Source: Exophiala sp. HKRS030 (Eukaryota > Ascomycota > Eurotiomycetes > Chaetothyriales > Herpotrichiellaceae). From it: DNA of 64,000 nucleotides. How positions within the stretch are numbered: the first letter of the stretch is position 1; every line of letters starts with the position of its first letter. The notes under the pieces were generated by a model, which saw nothing but the letters and a program-made list of their open reading frames with translations, was not told the origin of the DNA and ran no database searches. The stretch is taken from assembly GCA_023897205.1 (NCBI GenBank), contig JAHWDD010000004.1, positions 4,960,001 to 5,024,000 of the forward strand. Direction: 5' to 3'. A program made the translations under genes and the position numbers. Shown here one piece after another: positions 1-9,117 of this stretch.

Positions 1-327
1 GTAATCGCAGTGTCGACAGGGCACCCCCGGTTCGATGGCGACTCTGTCCCCGACCCGTAAATTCTTCACCGCCGAACCGACCTCGACGACCGTGCCCGAG
101 GATTCGTGACCCAAGACGATGGGCGACGTCAAGACAAAATCCCCGATGCGGCCGCGTTGCCAGTAGTGCACGTCGCTGCCGCAGATGCCCGTCTGCCCGA
201 CGTGGATGAGGACATCGTAAGGGTCCGTCATCGTCGGCCTGGGGATGTCGTCGAAGCTGACGTCCTTGACGGCCTTGAGGACGAACGATGGGTTGGTTCC
301 CTTTTCGACATTTCCGGCGTCGCCCAT
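1..327 (-). CDS. Xylitol/sorbitol dehydrogenase (zinc MDR family), N-terminal part
   Basis: The first 109 codons are present and the gene runs off the left edge. The ATG is at 325-327. The reading contains GICGSDVHYW (zinc ligand C49), LGHESSG (H74, E75) and, at the edge, the first two structural-zinc cysteines (C104, C107). These are hallmarks of NAD-dependent medium-chain polyol dehydrogenases. The N-terminal NPSFVLKAVKDVSF and the DVHYW/GHESSG spacing resemble fungal D-xylulose reductases (xylitol to D-xylulose), but sorbitol or L-arabitol dehydrogenase cannot be excluded without the cofactor domain. No intron is seen in this part. It is divergent from the P-loop kinase at 1050, and with the neighbouring SDRs, transporter and regulator suggests a polyol/pentose catabolic cluster. 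Family certain; exact substrate inferred. Confidence 0.85.
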   Translation of the reverse strand, partial: MGDAGNVEKGTNPSFVLKAVKDVSFDDIPRPTMTDPYDVLIHVGQTGICGSDVHYWQRGRIGDFVLTSPIVLGHESSGTVVEVGSAVKNLRVGDRVAIEPGVPCRHCDY

Positions 328-1049
328 TTTGGGACCAAATAAAGAAGAAGAGATATGCTTCGGCGTATTCTTTGACCGCGAGAATGAGTGATGGTAGATA
401 TCTTTGATTTTGTCCTTGTCCTCGGTCACAGATGAGGTGGCAAGCGGATGAATGCGGTTTGCACAAAATTCAAGAGGTATTCGCCTCGACAGAAGAAAAT
501 GGATGAAACATATACCCTGAACTCAAGAGGAGTCCGGTATGACTTGCAGAACGTTATCAAGCAAAGAGACGACGAGGTATGGTTAATTATTGTTTGGTTT
601 GGACTTGAAGATGGTATGGTTATTGATCAAGCAGTGGATACTCCAGAATGTCATCAAATGCGCTGCTCGATGGACATGAAACGTTACGGAGCAAGTGATT
701 CTTTTCCGAGGAGACATATCATACAGGTCGATTCTGAGGACCGGATCAATTGTCTGTCTGGAACGATGACTCCCGAGTCGGAAGACAGTGGTCCGTACGT
801 TGTAGAGATCCACAACCCCCCTTCCTCCCCAATGCAAAGCTCAAACAATTGGAACTGTGGAGAATACACCATATGGAGTACCCTGTTCGATGCTGTACGA
901 GTAAAGATATCAGACGAGGCTTCAAGGCTCCGAATGCTATGGCTACTAGGTATAGAATGCAGGATCCTTGGGGCCAGCGACAACGAGAAAACGTCATGTC
1001 TGGTTGAGCACCATCTTATTGCGCGCATATTCTCTACCTAACTAGCACA
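328..1049. promoter_or_regulatory. Divergent intergenic region, polyol dehydrogenase / kinase
   Basis: This 722-bp spacer lies between two divergent start codons and should hold both promoters. An open frame of 197 codons (448-1041) crosses it, but its protein has no recognisable motif and irregular composition, so I do not call it. Zn2Cys6-type half sites (CGG, CCG) occur, but only in odd spacings (for example N12 at 361-378), unlike the N11 sites elsewhere in the cluster. Confidence 0.4.
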
Positions 1050-1769
1050 ATGGATGAGACTTATTCAAAATTGGCAGCCGACATTCACGCCGCGGCTCGT
1101 GCAAAGGCACCTGGTCGACTCATCGTCGGTATAGCAGGTCCTCCGGGTTGTGGAAAGAGCACAATCGCCGCGACCGTTGTGAGCCTCATCAACAACAACA
1201 ACAGAAAAGAGCCACCACCAGATGCTGCTGCTGCTGCTCAATGTCGAGCGCAAACAATACCACTGGACGGGTTTCACTACACTCGACAATACCTTGACAG
1301 CCTCCCGAACCGAAAAGAAGCATACATCCGACGTGGAGCGCCTTGGACCTTTGACGTCGATGCCATGGTCGCATTCATCAAGCGTCTCGCCGATTCCGCC
1401 CGGCTACCACCTTCAGACAGACCGACGATACTCGCGCCGTCGTTCGACCACGCCGAGAAGGACCCAAGGAACGACGACATCGGGATATCCCCCGAGACAT
1501 CAATCATCGTCCTCGACGGAAACTACCTCCTTCTCGACGAAGATAAGTGGAGAGACATCCATGTGTACCTCGATCTCAAGATCTTTGTCGACGTCGAACC
1601 ATGTTTGGCTCGGGAAAGAGTTGCAAGGCGCCACGTGGCTGCCGGAATCGAACCGACGCTGGAAAAGGGCCAAATGAGGTTTGATACAAACGACGCCATC
1701 AATGGAGACCTGATCCGGAACAAGATTGTCAAATACGATCTCATGATTGAGAGTGTGACCGTGAGATGA
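1050..1769 (+). CDS. P-loop kinase, uridine kinase/phosphoribulokinase-like (fructokinase FrcK-like)
   Basis: A 239-aa single-exon protein. It has a Walker A motif GPPGCGKST (residues 30-38), then PLDGFHY, RRGAPWTFD, APSFDHAEKDP, LDGNYLLLDEDKW and a C-terminal RFDTNDAINGDLI. This order is typical of the P-loop small-molecule kinase family containing uridine kinase, phosphoribulokinase, bacterial pantothenate kinase, yeast Yfh7 and the kinase found with some bacterial fructose ABC transporters (FrcK). The substrate is therefore a nucleoside, sugar or vitamin. Next to a polyol dehydrogenase, a ketose made by that enzyme is an attractive but unproven substrate. Oddities: after the P-loop an Asn run and an Ala run are encoded by trinucleotide repeats (about 1187-1240), and the usual EGNYLLL reads DGNYLLL. 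The ATG at 1050 gives a standard family N-terminus. Confidence 0.8.
   Translation: MDETYSKLAADIHAAARAKAPGRLIVGIAGPPGCGKSTIAATVVSLINNNNRKEPPPDAAAAAQCRAQTIPLDGFHYTRQYLDSLPNRKEAYIRRGAPWTFDVDAMVAFIKRLADSARLPPSDRPTILAPSFDHAEKDPRNDDIGISPETSIIVLDGNYLLLDEDKWRDIHVYLDLKIFVDVEPCLARERVARRHVAAGIEPTLEKGQMRFDTNDAINGDLIRNKIVKYDLMIESVTVR
1187..1240 (+). repeat. AAC and GCT trinucleotide repeats inside the kinase gene
   Basis: An (AAC)4-like tract followed by a (GCT)5-like tract encodes NNNN and an Ala run separated by RKEPPPD. The runs lie between the P-loop helix and the next conserved strand, so they probably form a surface loop. Confidence 0.7.
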
Positions 1770-2135
1770 GTGAAAAAAGGGATCCGGACGACAGTCCTCC
1801 GAAATGATTTCTGCCGGCACAGTACCGAGTCTCCGCAATTCGGGCCCCCCAGCGGCAAAGATGACTGCATAGGAGGCTTCGCTACGAGTACTCCGTACCG
1901 TCACAGACGTCTCGCGGTCATTCTCCGAACAAAACGGGAATGCATGGCCGGCACAGTAAAAGTGTAGTATCTTTGCGGACGAGTTGCAGGTGGCTCTAGC
2001 AGTTGCTGTGTACTCCATAAACTTTGCAGACACAGTAATAAACCCGGACTATTTGATCTCATGTCAATAATCAAACAGTAAAAGTGCTTTTCTTTGACAA
2101 CTCCATTAGACCTTGTCACTAAATTCTTTGACAAC
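1770..2135. promoter_or_regulatory. Kinase 3' end and SDR promoter
   Basis: 366 bp hold the kinase terminator region and the promoter of the SDR at 2136. They contain one CGG-N11-CCG element (1785-1801) and one copy of the 9-mer TACTCCGTA (1889-1897). Confidence 0.5.
1785..1801. promoter_or_regulatory. CGG-N11-CCG candidate Zn2Cys6 site upstream of first SDR
   Basis: The sequence CGGACGACAGTCCTCCG has inverted CGGA/TCCG ends separated by 9 bases, the architecture bound by Gal4-type dimers. It lies 335 bp upstream of the SDR start. A matching element sits in the transporter/SDR divergent promoter at 7634-7650. Binding by the regulator at 2994 is inference. Confidence 0.35.
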
Positions 2136-2976
2136 ATGGTTCTCGCAAAGCCAGATAACCAAAACGTGCTTCAAGCATTCAGCTTGAAAGGCAAAGTGGC
2201 AGCTATAACAGGTGGTTCTCGAGGAATCGGCCTGGAAGTCTCGAGAGGCCTTGCCGAAGCCGGTGCAGATGTTGCCGTGATTTACAACTCCTCCAAGGAT
2301 GCAGAAGCAGTTGCGGCGGAGATAGCAAGCGCAAATGGCGTCAAGTGCCGTGCATACCAAGCTGAAGTCAAGGACCAAGAGGCGATTGAAGCAGTGTTGA
2401 ATCAAATTGCCAAGGACTTTGGGAAGCTGGATATTGTCGTCGCAAACGCGGGCATTGCCTCGCACTATGCAGCTGAGGACATAACGGTCGACCAATGGAG
2501 AGAGATCATGAAAGTCAACCTGGACGGTGCTTTCTGGACAGCCCAAGCCGCGGGTCGTATCTTCAAACGACAAGGCTTTGGCAACATCATTTTCACCGCC
2601 AGCGTCAGTGCGATCCTGGTGAATACCCCGCAACGCCAGTCTGTTTACAATAGCTCAAAATCTGGTTTGGTGATGCTGGCCAAATGTCTATCTGTTGAAT
2701 GGGTTGACTTTTGCCGAGTCAATTGTGTATCTCCGGGCTTCATCGCAACTGATATGCTATCAGTTCACCCTCAGGAGTGGCGCGATAAGTGGTTTGGCAT
2801 GATCCCAGCTCAAAGATTGTGTGACCCTTATGAGCTGAAAGGGGTATGCTTGTACCAAATCACCGTGAAGAAAGCCAGCTAATGATATCTAGGCTTATGT
2901 CTTCCTGGCCAGTGACGCGTCGTCGTATATGACCGGAGCGAATCTGGTGATCGATGGCGCTTACTCCTTACCATGA
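2136..2976 (+). CDS. Short-chain dehydrogenase/reductase, sorbose/L-xylulose-reductase type
   Basis: Two exons, 2136-2843 and 2893-2976, give 263 aa. Without removing the 49-bp intron the frame ends early at 2882; after splicing it continues as AYVFLASDASSYMTGANLVIDGAYSLP, the normal SDR C-terminus. Motifs: cofactor loop TGGSRGIG (25-32), NAG, and catalytic Y171-x-x-x-K175 in YNSSK. The sequence resembles fungal NADP(H)-dependent ketose/polyol reductases (L-xylulose, sorbose and mannitol/arabinitol dehydrogenases). The start was set at ATG 2136 because upstream in-frame codons lack an ATG. Its stop lies only 17 bp from the stop of the convergent Zn2Cys6 gene. Precise substrate unknown. Confidence 0.88.
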
Positions 2977-2993
2977 AGGAAGCTAGTCCATGA

Positions 2994-5120
2994 TCACATC
3001 TGAAACTGCTGGTTCACAAAGTCAACCGGCACAGATTCCAGAAAAGCGAGGTCGTAACCATTGGAAAAGTACTGAGGTTCCGTCATTGGCCACATGAAGG
3101 TGTTGAGAGCATTGAGCTGTGTCAAGGGACTTTCGGATGTCGCAGAGAGGCCTTCCCACTGCCCAGTACTGTCTTGGCCCAGATACGCTCCACATATTTT
3201 GGTGATGATATTATAGCATCGGGTGGCGGCAGAATTGAGGCGAGACATGTCTGAAATGGCTTCGAGAGCGCTGAATACTTGATTCCGCCAGGCACCGGCC
3301 AGAGATGAGTGTGGTTCATTCCTCAGGCAGATGACGGGAATGAGCGTTGCCTGGAACAAGAAATACAATGAATACCAACATGCCAAAACATTTTGAGGAT
3401 TACTCTGTTGCCAGTAGCTGGTGATTGATTGGATTGATTCTGCCGCAGCGTCTAGACATCGTTGAATCGCATTCTCGTCGTGAGGGGATGTAGTTATAAC
3501 GGTTCGCTTCTTCGTGAGAAACTTGCGCATCAAAAAGGGTCGATACATGAGAATTCTGAAATTGCGCCAGCGCCATTGAAGTATCGATTGAGACAGGCGG
3601 AATTTGGAAGGTAGGTCGGCGCCTTCCTGGTAGTAAGGAGGGATCTCTCGTAACCACTTCACCAAGTTAGCATCATCGGCTTGGAGCATTTGCTCTGCGG
3701 ATGGAAAGGGTGCCGAAATCAACTTCGCATAGATTTGCGTCGTTGCCAGGTGGAATTTGGCTTGACATCGCACAGGTGTATACAGCGTGGTTTCCTGGAC
3801 CTCCGCAGGATATCTCTTCGTATTGACTGTGATATCGCTATCGGCAACATTCAGTGGAAGTTGGATCTCGATACCATCCGTTGGTAGATCCAGTGGCCGC
3901 GAAAAGGTAATCGTGGCTCCGACGTCGAAAATATATAGACACCAGTAAACACGCCGTCTCGTCTCGAGTTTGAAGGGATTGGAATGCCACGCTGGAAATT
4001 CCTTGTGCAATCCTATTCCCATGGCCATTCGTTTTGCAAGTCCCAAATAGTTGTAGCCGGAATTTGGTTTGTTTCGTTTCTGAACATAATTCGAAATCAA
4101 GGTGAGTGCTTGCACCAGGATTATGTTGCCTGTCTCCAACATGTCTATTGACATGTGTGCTTTGGTAGCTTCGAATAGTGCCAAATCAACCTCTGGCGCC
4201 GTGACTGAAGAGGCAAAGGCACCCATTGCGGCAACAATGTGCAAAAGGACTTTCCACGCATTGCCCTTTGGCCGGGGTATAACCTCCATGAATTGTGCTC
4301 TGAAGGTGGCTTCATGTATGATGGGATAAGAAATGTGATACGTGGCGAAGTATGCCTCGACAAAAGGTTCAAGCTGTGACAGTGAAAAGATAGCATTGGG
4401 TATTGGAGGAGTATCCTGCATGTTCTCCTCATTCTGGTTGTTGTCGATTTCGAGAGAGGCATCGGCTGTATCGTCAGCAAGCCTGAGAAGTGCCGCACCA
4501 GAAGCAATTCCCATATACCCTCGCGCTGTTCGTTCAGGCAAACTAGCCATACCGTCAATGAAATGAGCATGATTAGTTTTCTGAATGCGTTCATCCCAGT
4601 CAAAATCTGGATGAGCGGGCGATGTTTCTAGAGAGAAAGTCGGACTAATCGTGCGACTGCCATTTGCAGTGCTTTGAGTAGGTTGTTGGCGGCCGTCAAT
4701 GCCGTTCGGTCCTGTCGTAGAGACGACGGACGTCTCATGTCCTACCATAAGAGCTATGTCCGACGATTCATCTTGGGAACTCAACCGGGGACTGTTAGGA
4801 GCGTTCCCTAAGGTTGAATCAGAAGCATGTTCCAGTCTCTGATTGCCCAAACGTTGACTCGAAGGGGACGGCGCCGAAAGTGAATGGCCGCCTTGATATT
4901 GCCGGAGAAGTGCTTTCGCTTTGGCAAGTTCTTGTTCCACATGACTCAGATGCTTCCGAGTCAAAGGAGTTCTCGAAATCTTTTCATAAGAACAGTTTCG
5001 CCCGTGTCTTGTGCAATTATCGCATGGTTGGCCACGATCACAACGAAGTTTTCGTCGTCGACAGTCTGAGCATGATGAAAGAGTCTTCTCGACAGGTGTA
5101 TCGAGTACTTCCTCATCCAT
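2994..5120 (-). CDS. Zn2Cys6 fungal transcription factor (cluster regulator candidate)
   Basis: Intronless, 708 aa from the ATG at 5118-5120. A canonical binuclear cluster C17-x2-C20-x6-C27-x5-C33-x2-C36-x6-C43 is followed by a short basic linker and a coiled-coil-like KHLSHVEQELAKAKALLRQY. A Ser-rich stretch comes next, then a fungal-specific transcription factor domain beginning near FSLSQLEPFVEAYFATYHISYPIIHE and including RRRVYWCLYIFD and FSRPLDLP. The frame is open upstream to 5234 and could add 38 residues, but 5120 puts the zinc cluster at the normal distance from the N-terminus. It is flanked by an SDR and a sugar transporter, so control of this cluster is the natural inference. It is not a recognisable XlnR or AraR orthologue from the visible motifs. 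Confidence 0.9.
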   Translation of the reverse strand: MDEEVLDTPVEKTLSSCSDCRRRKLRCDRGQPCDNCTRHGRNCSYEKISRTPLTRKHLSHVEQELAKAKALLRQYQGGHSLSAPSPSSQRLGNQRLEHASDSTLGNAPNSPRLSSQDESSDIALMVGHETSVVSTTGPNGIDGRQQPTQSTANGSRTISPTFSLETSPAHPDFDWDERIQKTNHAHFIDGMASLPERTARGYMGIASGAALLRLADDTADASLEIDNNQNEENMQDTPPIPNAIFSLSQLEPFVEAYFATYHISYPIIHEATFRAQFMEVIPRPKGNAWKVLLHIVAAMGAFASSVTAPEVDLALFEATKAHMSIDMLETGNIILVQALTLISNYVQKRNKPNSGYNYLGLAKRMAMGIGLHKEFPAWHSNPFKLETRRRVYWCLYIFDVGATITFSRPLDLPTDGIEIQLPLNVADSDITVNTKRYPAEVQETTLYTPVRCQAKFHLATTQIYAKLISAPFPSAEQMLQADDANLVKWLREIPPYYQEGADLPSKFRLSQSILQWRWRNFRILMYRPFLMRKFLTKKRTVITTSPHDENAIQRCLDAAAESIQSITSYWQQSNPQNVLACWYSLYFLFQATLIPVICLRNEPHSSLAGAWRNQVFSALEAISDMSRLNSAATRCYNIITKICGAYLGQDSTGQWEGLSATSESPLTQLNALNTFMWPMTEPQYFSNGYDLAFLESVPVDFVNQQFQM

Positions 5121-5290
5121 TTGAAATATGATCAGCGATCTGAGTGTGTGACTCCTCGAGGGCTCAGCGAGGTATTTTGGAACATGAAATGCTGAGTTCT
5201 GTGATATGACGGGAAAATGGCAGTGTTGACTCAAATGATCCGCCCTAAGGTATACAGCAGGCCAAATATATCATTAAATGTAGATTTAAT

Positions 5291-5301
5291 CCGAACTTCG
5301 G
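5291..5301. promoter_or_regulatory. CCGAACTTCGG palindrome upstream of the regulator
   Basis: A perfect inverted repeat CCGAA-C-TTCGG lies 171 bp upstream of the proposed start of the Zn2Cys6 gene. It is an everted CCG-N5-CGG arrangement compatible with a Zn2Cys6 dimer and could serve autoregulation. Speculative. Confidence 0.3.
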
Positions 5302-5412
5302 TCTCGGATGGAGAATAATTTCTAACTTCTACTCCGAACGAAGCCAGCACATGCTGAGGTAGCCAAAAGTATAGGAATGAATACTACCGTAAATATTTGC
5401 GTCGATGTGCCC

Positions 5413-7272
5413 TCAGACTTTCTGAACATGCTGAACGGTTTGGTTTTCGTCGTCCTTTCCAAGCATAATACTATCCATCATAGGACGTGATTGGGGCCCA
5501 TCAAAGATTTCAGCAATCTCCTCCAGACTGTGTCCCTTTGTCTCTGGGAAAAAGAACCAGGTGATGACATTAATTGCAACCAGAATGCAACAAAATACGA
5601 TGTAGTAGTGCCAGCCTATGTTGTCAAGCGCGATTGGATTCACAAAAGCCAGAATGACCAGTGAGCCGTAGATGGACAGCATTTCTGCAGTCAACCCCTT
5701 TGCGCGAAGCGAATATGGAAGAATTTCGGTACTGTAACCGAAGAGAAGAGGAGTGTATGCGATGTCGTAGTGGAAGAACTAAGGAGCTGTTAGTGGTGTC
5801 CGCCGGCCAGCACTGAATACCGGATCATATTGGACTCACATAGATAAAAATGAAGACGACCACCGCCACACCTGCTCCTTTGTTTGCGCTCATGTCAAAG
5901 ACGGCGGAACAGGCGGTCCATATGACGAAGGATATCAACATGCCAATGCCAGACCAGGTGAACAGCGTCCTTCGGCCAAGGCGATCCACGAGGAAAGCCG
6001 CACTGACAGCTGCCCAAAAGTTGAAGATTTGGAGCAAACTGGAGGTGAGGTTAGCTTCGTCAGTTCAAGGAGGAATGTTCATAAGGCTGACCCATTGATA
6101 AGTGTCTGCGTATCAGCATCCTTGATACCCACTGTGTCTAGAACCAGGGTCAGGTAGTAGGAAACAACAGCCACACCATTCCACTGCGCAAATGCGCCTA
6201 GGCAAACCACAATAACTACAAAAGTCAGTACCACAGCCAGACTAGGAGAAGCTTGGAAGCTTACATGTTCGCTTGCGATTGCCAGGAGTTGATACAAGAG
6301 AACTCCATTTCGTTGCAGCAGCTTGTCTCTCAGCTTCGATTGCAGAGGAGATTTCAGCCATCTCAAACTCAACAAGCATGTGGTTAGAATCGCCGCCAGT
6401 GTGATAGCGAGCGAGAATCTCCCTGGCCTCAGCAATTTTTCCGTTCGCAATCTGCAATGAAGTTAACATCAGAGTAAAGTCTGACTCTGATGAGAGCTTA
6501 CCAGCCACCTGGGACTTTCTGGAACGAACCAGAAGAAACAGAGCTGAATGAATGGATAAGCAGCTTGAAGAATAGATGGTGCTCGCCAGGCCCAATCGGA
6601 AGATCCAATATGCTTTTGGGTGCCATATCTGTGATTGTCAGGACAATGTTCCCAGGGACTAGAAAGCGAGCACTCACGTCGACCATGAAGCCAAAATTGC
6701 CCCGAAATAGTAGCATGTCCAGAAGAGCGAGGTGAATTTTCCTCGATGTGTAGGAAAACTCAACTCTCCAATGAGCATAGGTGAAGGCTGAGAGACGAGC
6801 ATACCCCCAGCTCCAACAATGATTCTTGAGGCCACCAGCATGCCATAGTTGATGGATGCAGCTTGTATGATGCTGGCGATGATGATCGTGACGATACCAA
6901 TGAAGAGTGTCCATTTCCGACCAATCTTGTCATTGACCATACCAACAACGGGGAGCACAGCAACGGATCCGATCGACTGGGCTGCATTAACTACCCCGAG
7001 TCTAGTTCCAGTTGGATTGTTGAAGAATTTCTTCCAGGAATCGGTCGACTGAAGACCGTTCATCATCGATCCTAGAATACAGATTAGTCTCTGTCACGAC
7101 GGAGCCGCCCTGCGAGCATCTTCATACCATCGTAACCCGCGACCGCCGAAGATAATAGAGGCACCAGAAGGATAAGATTCAACTTCAGCAGATGCGGAAC
7201 ACGGTACCATGGCTTCCCATATTGAGGAAGTACCTTGGCAAGAGCCTCGCCGACAATATCTTGGTCTTTCAT
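5413..7272 (-). CDS. MFS sugar transporter (sugar porter family), seven exons
   Basis: Exons on the minus strand: 7128-7272, 6678-7071, 6502-6628, 6265-6451, 6092-6215, 5840-6038 and 5413-5778, giving 513 aa. Introns are 49-61 bp. Each join restores a conserved family string: GYDGSMMNGLQ, SWSTYGTQ, FVPESPRWL, LINGLLQIFNFWAA and FIYFFHYDIAYTPL. Family signatures include NDKIGRKW (loop 2-3), PESPRWL (end of TM6), DRLGRRTLF and PETKGHSLEEI at the end of TM12. This is the hexose/lactose-permease-like branch of fungal plasma-membrane sugar porters. The start at 7272 was chosen as the first in-frame ATG, just before the conserved LPQYGKPWYRVPHLLKLN. The intron ending at 6091 has a weaker donor (GTCAGC). 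Position next to polyol enzymes suggests a polyol, pentose or ketose cargo. Confidence 0.88.
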
Positions 7273-7520
7273 TTCGGGAGTTGTTGGAATGCTGATACAA
7301 AGGGTCGCTTTCGTCAAGCTTTTTGTGCAAGTCAGATATGCCGATCACAAATGGCGAACTGCGAGTATTAATAGTTTGATTCGAATTACCACACCCATGT
7401 CCCGTTCCTCGCCATAACTCCGCAATAAGGAGGAGCCAGTCTCTCCTACCATGGGGCGAACGTGGACTAACGCGGAGTGGCAGTTCTGGGAAAAGACGTG
7501 GTGACCCAAAGATTTAGTCA

Positions 7521-7537
7521 AGGAGAACAGTGCTCCG
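7521..7537. promoter_or_regulatory. AGG-N11-CCG near-match site
   Basis: AGGAGAACAGTGCTCCG differs from the CGG-N11-CCG element by one base in the left arm. It keeps the GGA-N9-TCC core of the other sites and lies 249 bp upstream of the transporter start. Confidence 0.25.
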
Positions 7538-7633
7538 TGGGGTTGGAAGGTTGATTTGAGAACGTCACCCGATCACGGTAACGGAGTGGATACTCCACTG
7601 GTACCCTGTATTCGGATAACATGTTCAACATGG

Positions 7634-7650
7634 CGGAGCACAATACTCCG
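7634..7650. promoter_or_regulatory. CGG-N11-CCG candidate Zn2Cys6 site
   Basis: CGGAGCACAATACTCCG has perfect 5-bp inverted arms CGGAG/CTCCG and Gal4-like N11 spacing. It lies between the divergent transporter and SDR starts (280 bp from the SDR ATG). Confidence 0.4.
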
Positions 7651-7929
7651 AGTAAATTGTCCTCCGAGTGACACAGCGCTCCAGAATACACTTGACGGGG
7701 TTCAAGAGTATCACAACCAAAGATCATTCTGACCACATATGATGCGGTAGATATTCCGAATTGATAGCCTGGGTCATGATAGTCAGATATATAGTATTAA
7801 ATTGTACCAGCATTGAGCGGTGCTTCGTAAGACCAGAGCCCATGTTTGCCTCGCATAACGTCTAGAAACAGCCTCCAGACGCCTCCAGACACAACACGCA
7901 GTAGGAACCAACGCACAAATCTCGCCAAT

Positions 7930-8862
7930 ATGGGTTCTCTAGGTACTCCTGTCAGCAAGCGATGGCCAAACCCACCGGTACAGGACTCAGTCTTCAAGAT
8001 GTTCGACATGACTGGGAAGGTGACCATCTGTACTGGTGGTAGCGGTGGCATTGGCTATGAAATCTGCCGAGGACTCGCTGAAGCCGGATCAAACATTGCA
8101 TTGTGGTATCACAAGTCACCGAACGCTTCGAAGCTGGCGGCGACCATCGAAAAAGATTTCAACATCAAGTGCAAGGCCTACCAGTGCGACGTTGCCGAAT
8201 ATGGCCAGGTAAAACTGATCGAATTGCCTCCAAGCAATCCAAGTGCTAAGATCTTCTTTTACAGGTCGAAAGCACCGTACAAGCGGTCGTCCGAGACTTT
8301 GGTCGACTCGACGTTATGATTGCCAATGCCGGTATTCCTTCAAAGGCCGGAGGGCTCGACGACAAACTGGAGGATTGGCATCGGGTGGTCAATGTCGACT
8401 ATAATGGAGCATACTACTGCGCTCGTGTGGCCGGTGAGATCTTTCGGAAACAAGGATCCGGAAATATGATATTCACAGCCAGCATGTCTGGTCACGCAGC
8501 AAACGTGCCTCAACAACAGGTGAGTGATGATGCTGCTCGCCACAAGTGTCGCACAACTAAACTCGTATCAAAAGGCATGCTATAATTCGGCAAAGGCAGG
8601 TGTGATACATCTCGCGAAGAGTCTGGCTGTGGAATGGGCCGGATTCGCTAGAGTCAATGCTGTCAGTCCTGGATACATAGACACTGCCATTAGTGGAGAC
8701 TGTCCATTCGAGATGAAGGAACACTGGTATGAATTGACGCCAATGAAACGAGATGCCGACCCTAGAGAGCTCAAGGGGGTGTATCTCTACCTCGCTTCGG
8801 ATGCAAGCACTTACACCACTGGCGCGGACTTTGTTGTTGATGGCGGATACACAGCGAGATAA
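7930..8862 (+). CDS. Short-chain dehydrogenase/reductase, second polyol/ketose type
   Basis: Exons 7930-8208, 8265-8519 and 8575-8862 give 273 aa; introns are 56 and 55 bp, both phase 0. Splicing restores [18 protein letters not shown] and [14 protein letters not shown]. Motifs: TGGSGGIG (35-42), IANAG, TASMSG, and catalytic Y181-x-x-x-K185 in YNSAK, then AVSPGYIDT and a canonical [14 protein letters not shown]-terminus. It is closely similar in outline to the SDR at 2136 (same ELKG...LASDAS ending) but shares none of its intron positions. It is divergent from the sugar transporter across a promoter with CGG-N11-CCG. Ketose/polyol (sorbose or L-xylulose reductase-like) oxidoreduction is the family expectation; the substrate is not determinable here. 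Confidence 0.88.
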
Positions 8863-9117
8863 ATCAGCGAAGCTGAAAACATGGAGGAGGTGATTAAAAT
8901 GCACGTTCATGGAATAGATGCTCGGACGAGGGTCATATTCCAACGGTGAAACACAAGACGCGTCATGTGCAATGTCACAACGCGTTCTCCGACCGCGTAA
9001 AGCGGTGCCTCCTTATTGACAGTTTTGACTCGTACTCGTGTGTACCTTAGAAGAGCCCATCCAACATCTACCAAAGAAAGGTCCTTTCAGCATTGACTCG
9101 TCAACATCCCGCCCAGC

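Larger units (their letters stand above)
7273..7929. promoter_or_regulatory. Divergent promoter, sugar transporter / second SDR
   Basis: 657 bp between divergent starts. It contains CGG-N11-CCG at 7634-7650, a one-mismatch copy at 7521-7537 and several further CTCCG/CGGAG half sites (for example near 7582-7597 and 7661). A GTGGGG that fits the CreA consensus SYGGRG lies near 7537. The clustering of CGGAG inverted repeats is the clearest regulatory signal in the cluster. Confidence 0.5.

Noticed and set aside
448..1041. 197-codon plus-strand ORF in the dehydrogenase/kinase divergent spacer
   Set aside because: Has an ATG but no motif, irregular composition and overlapping open frames on the other strand; most likely chance.
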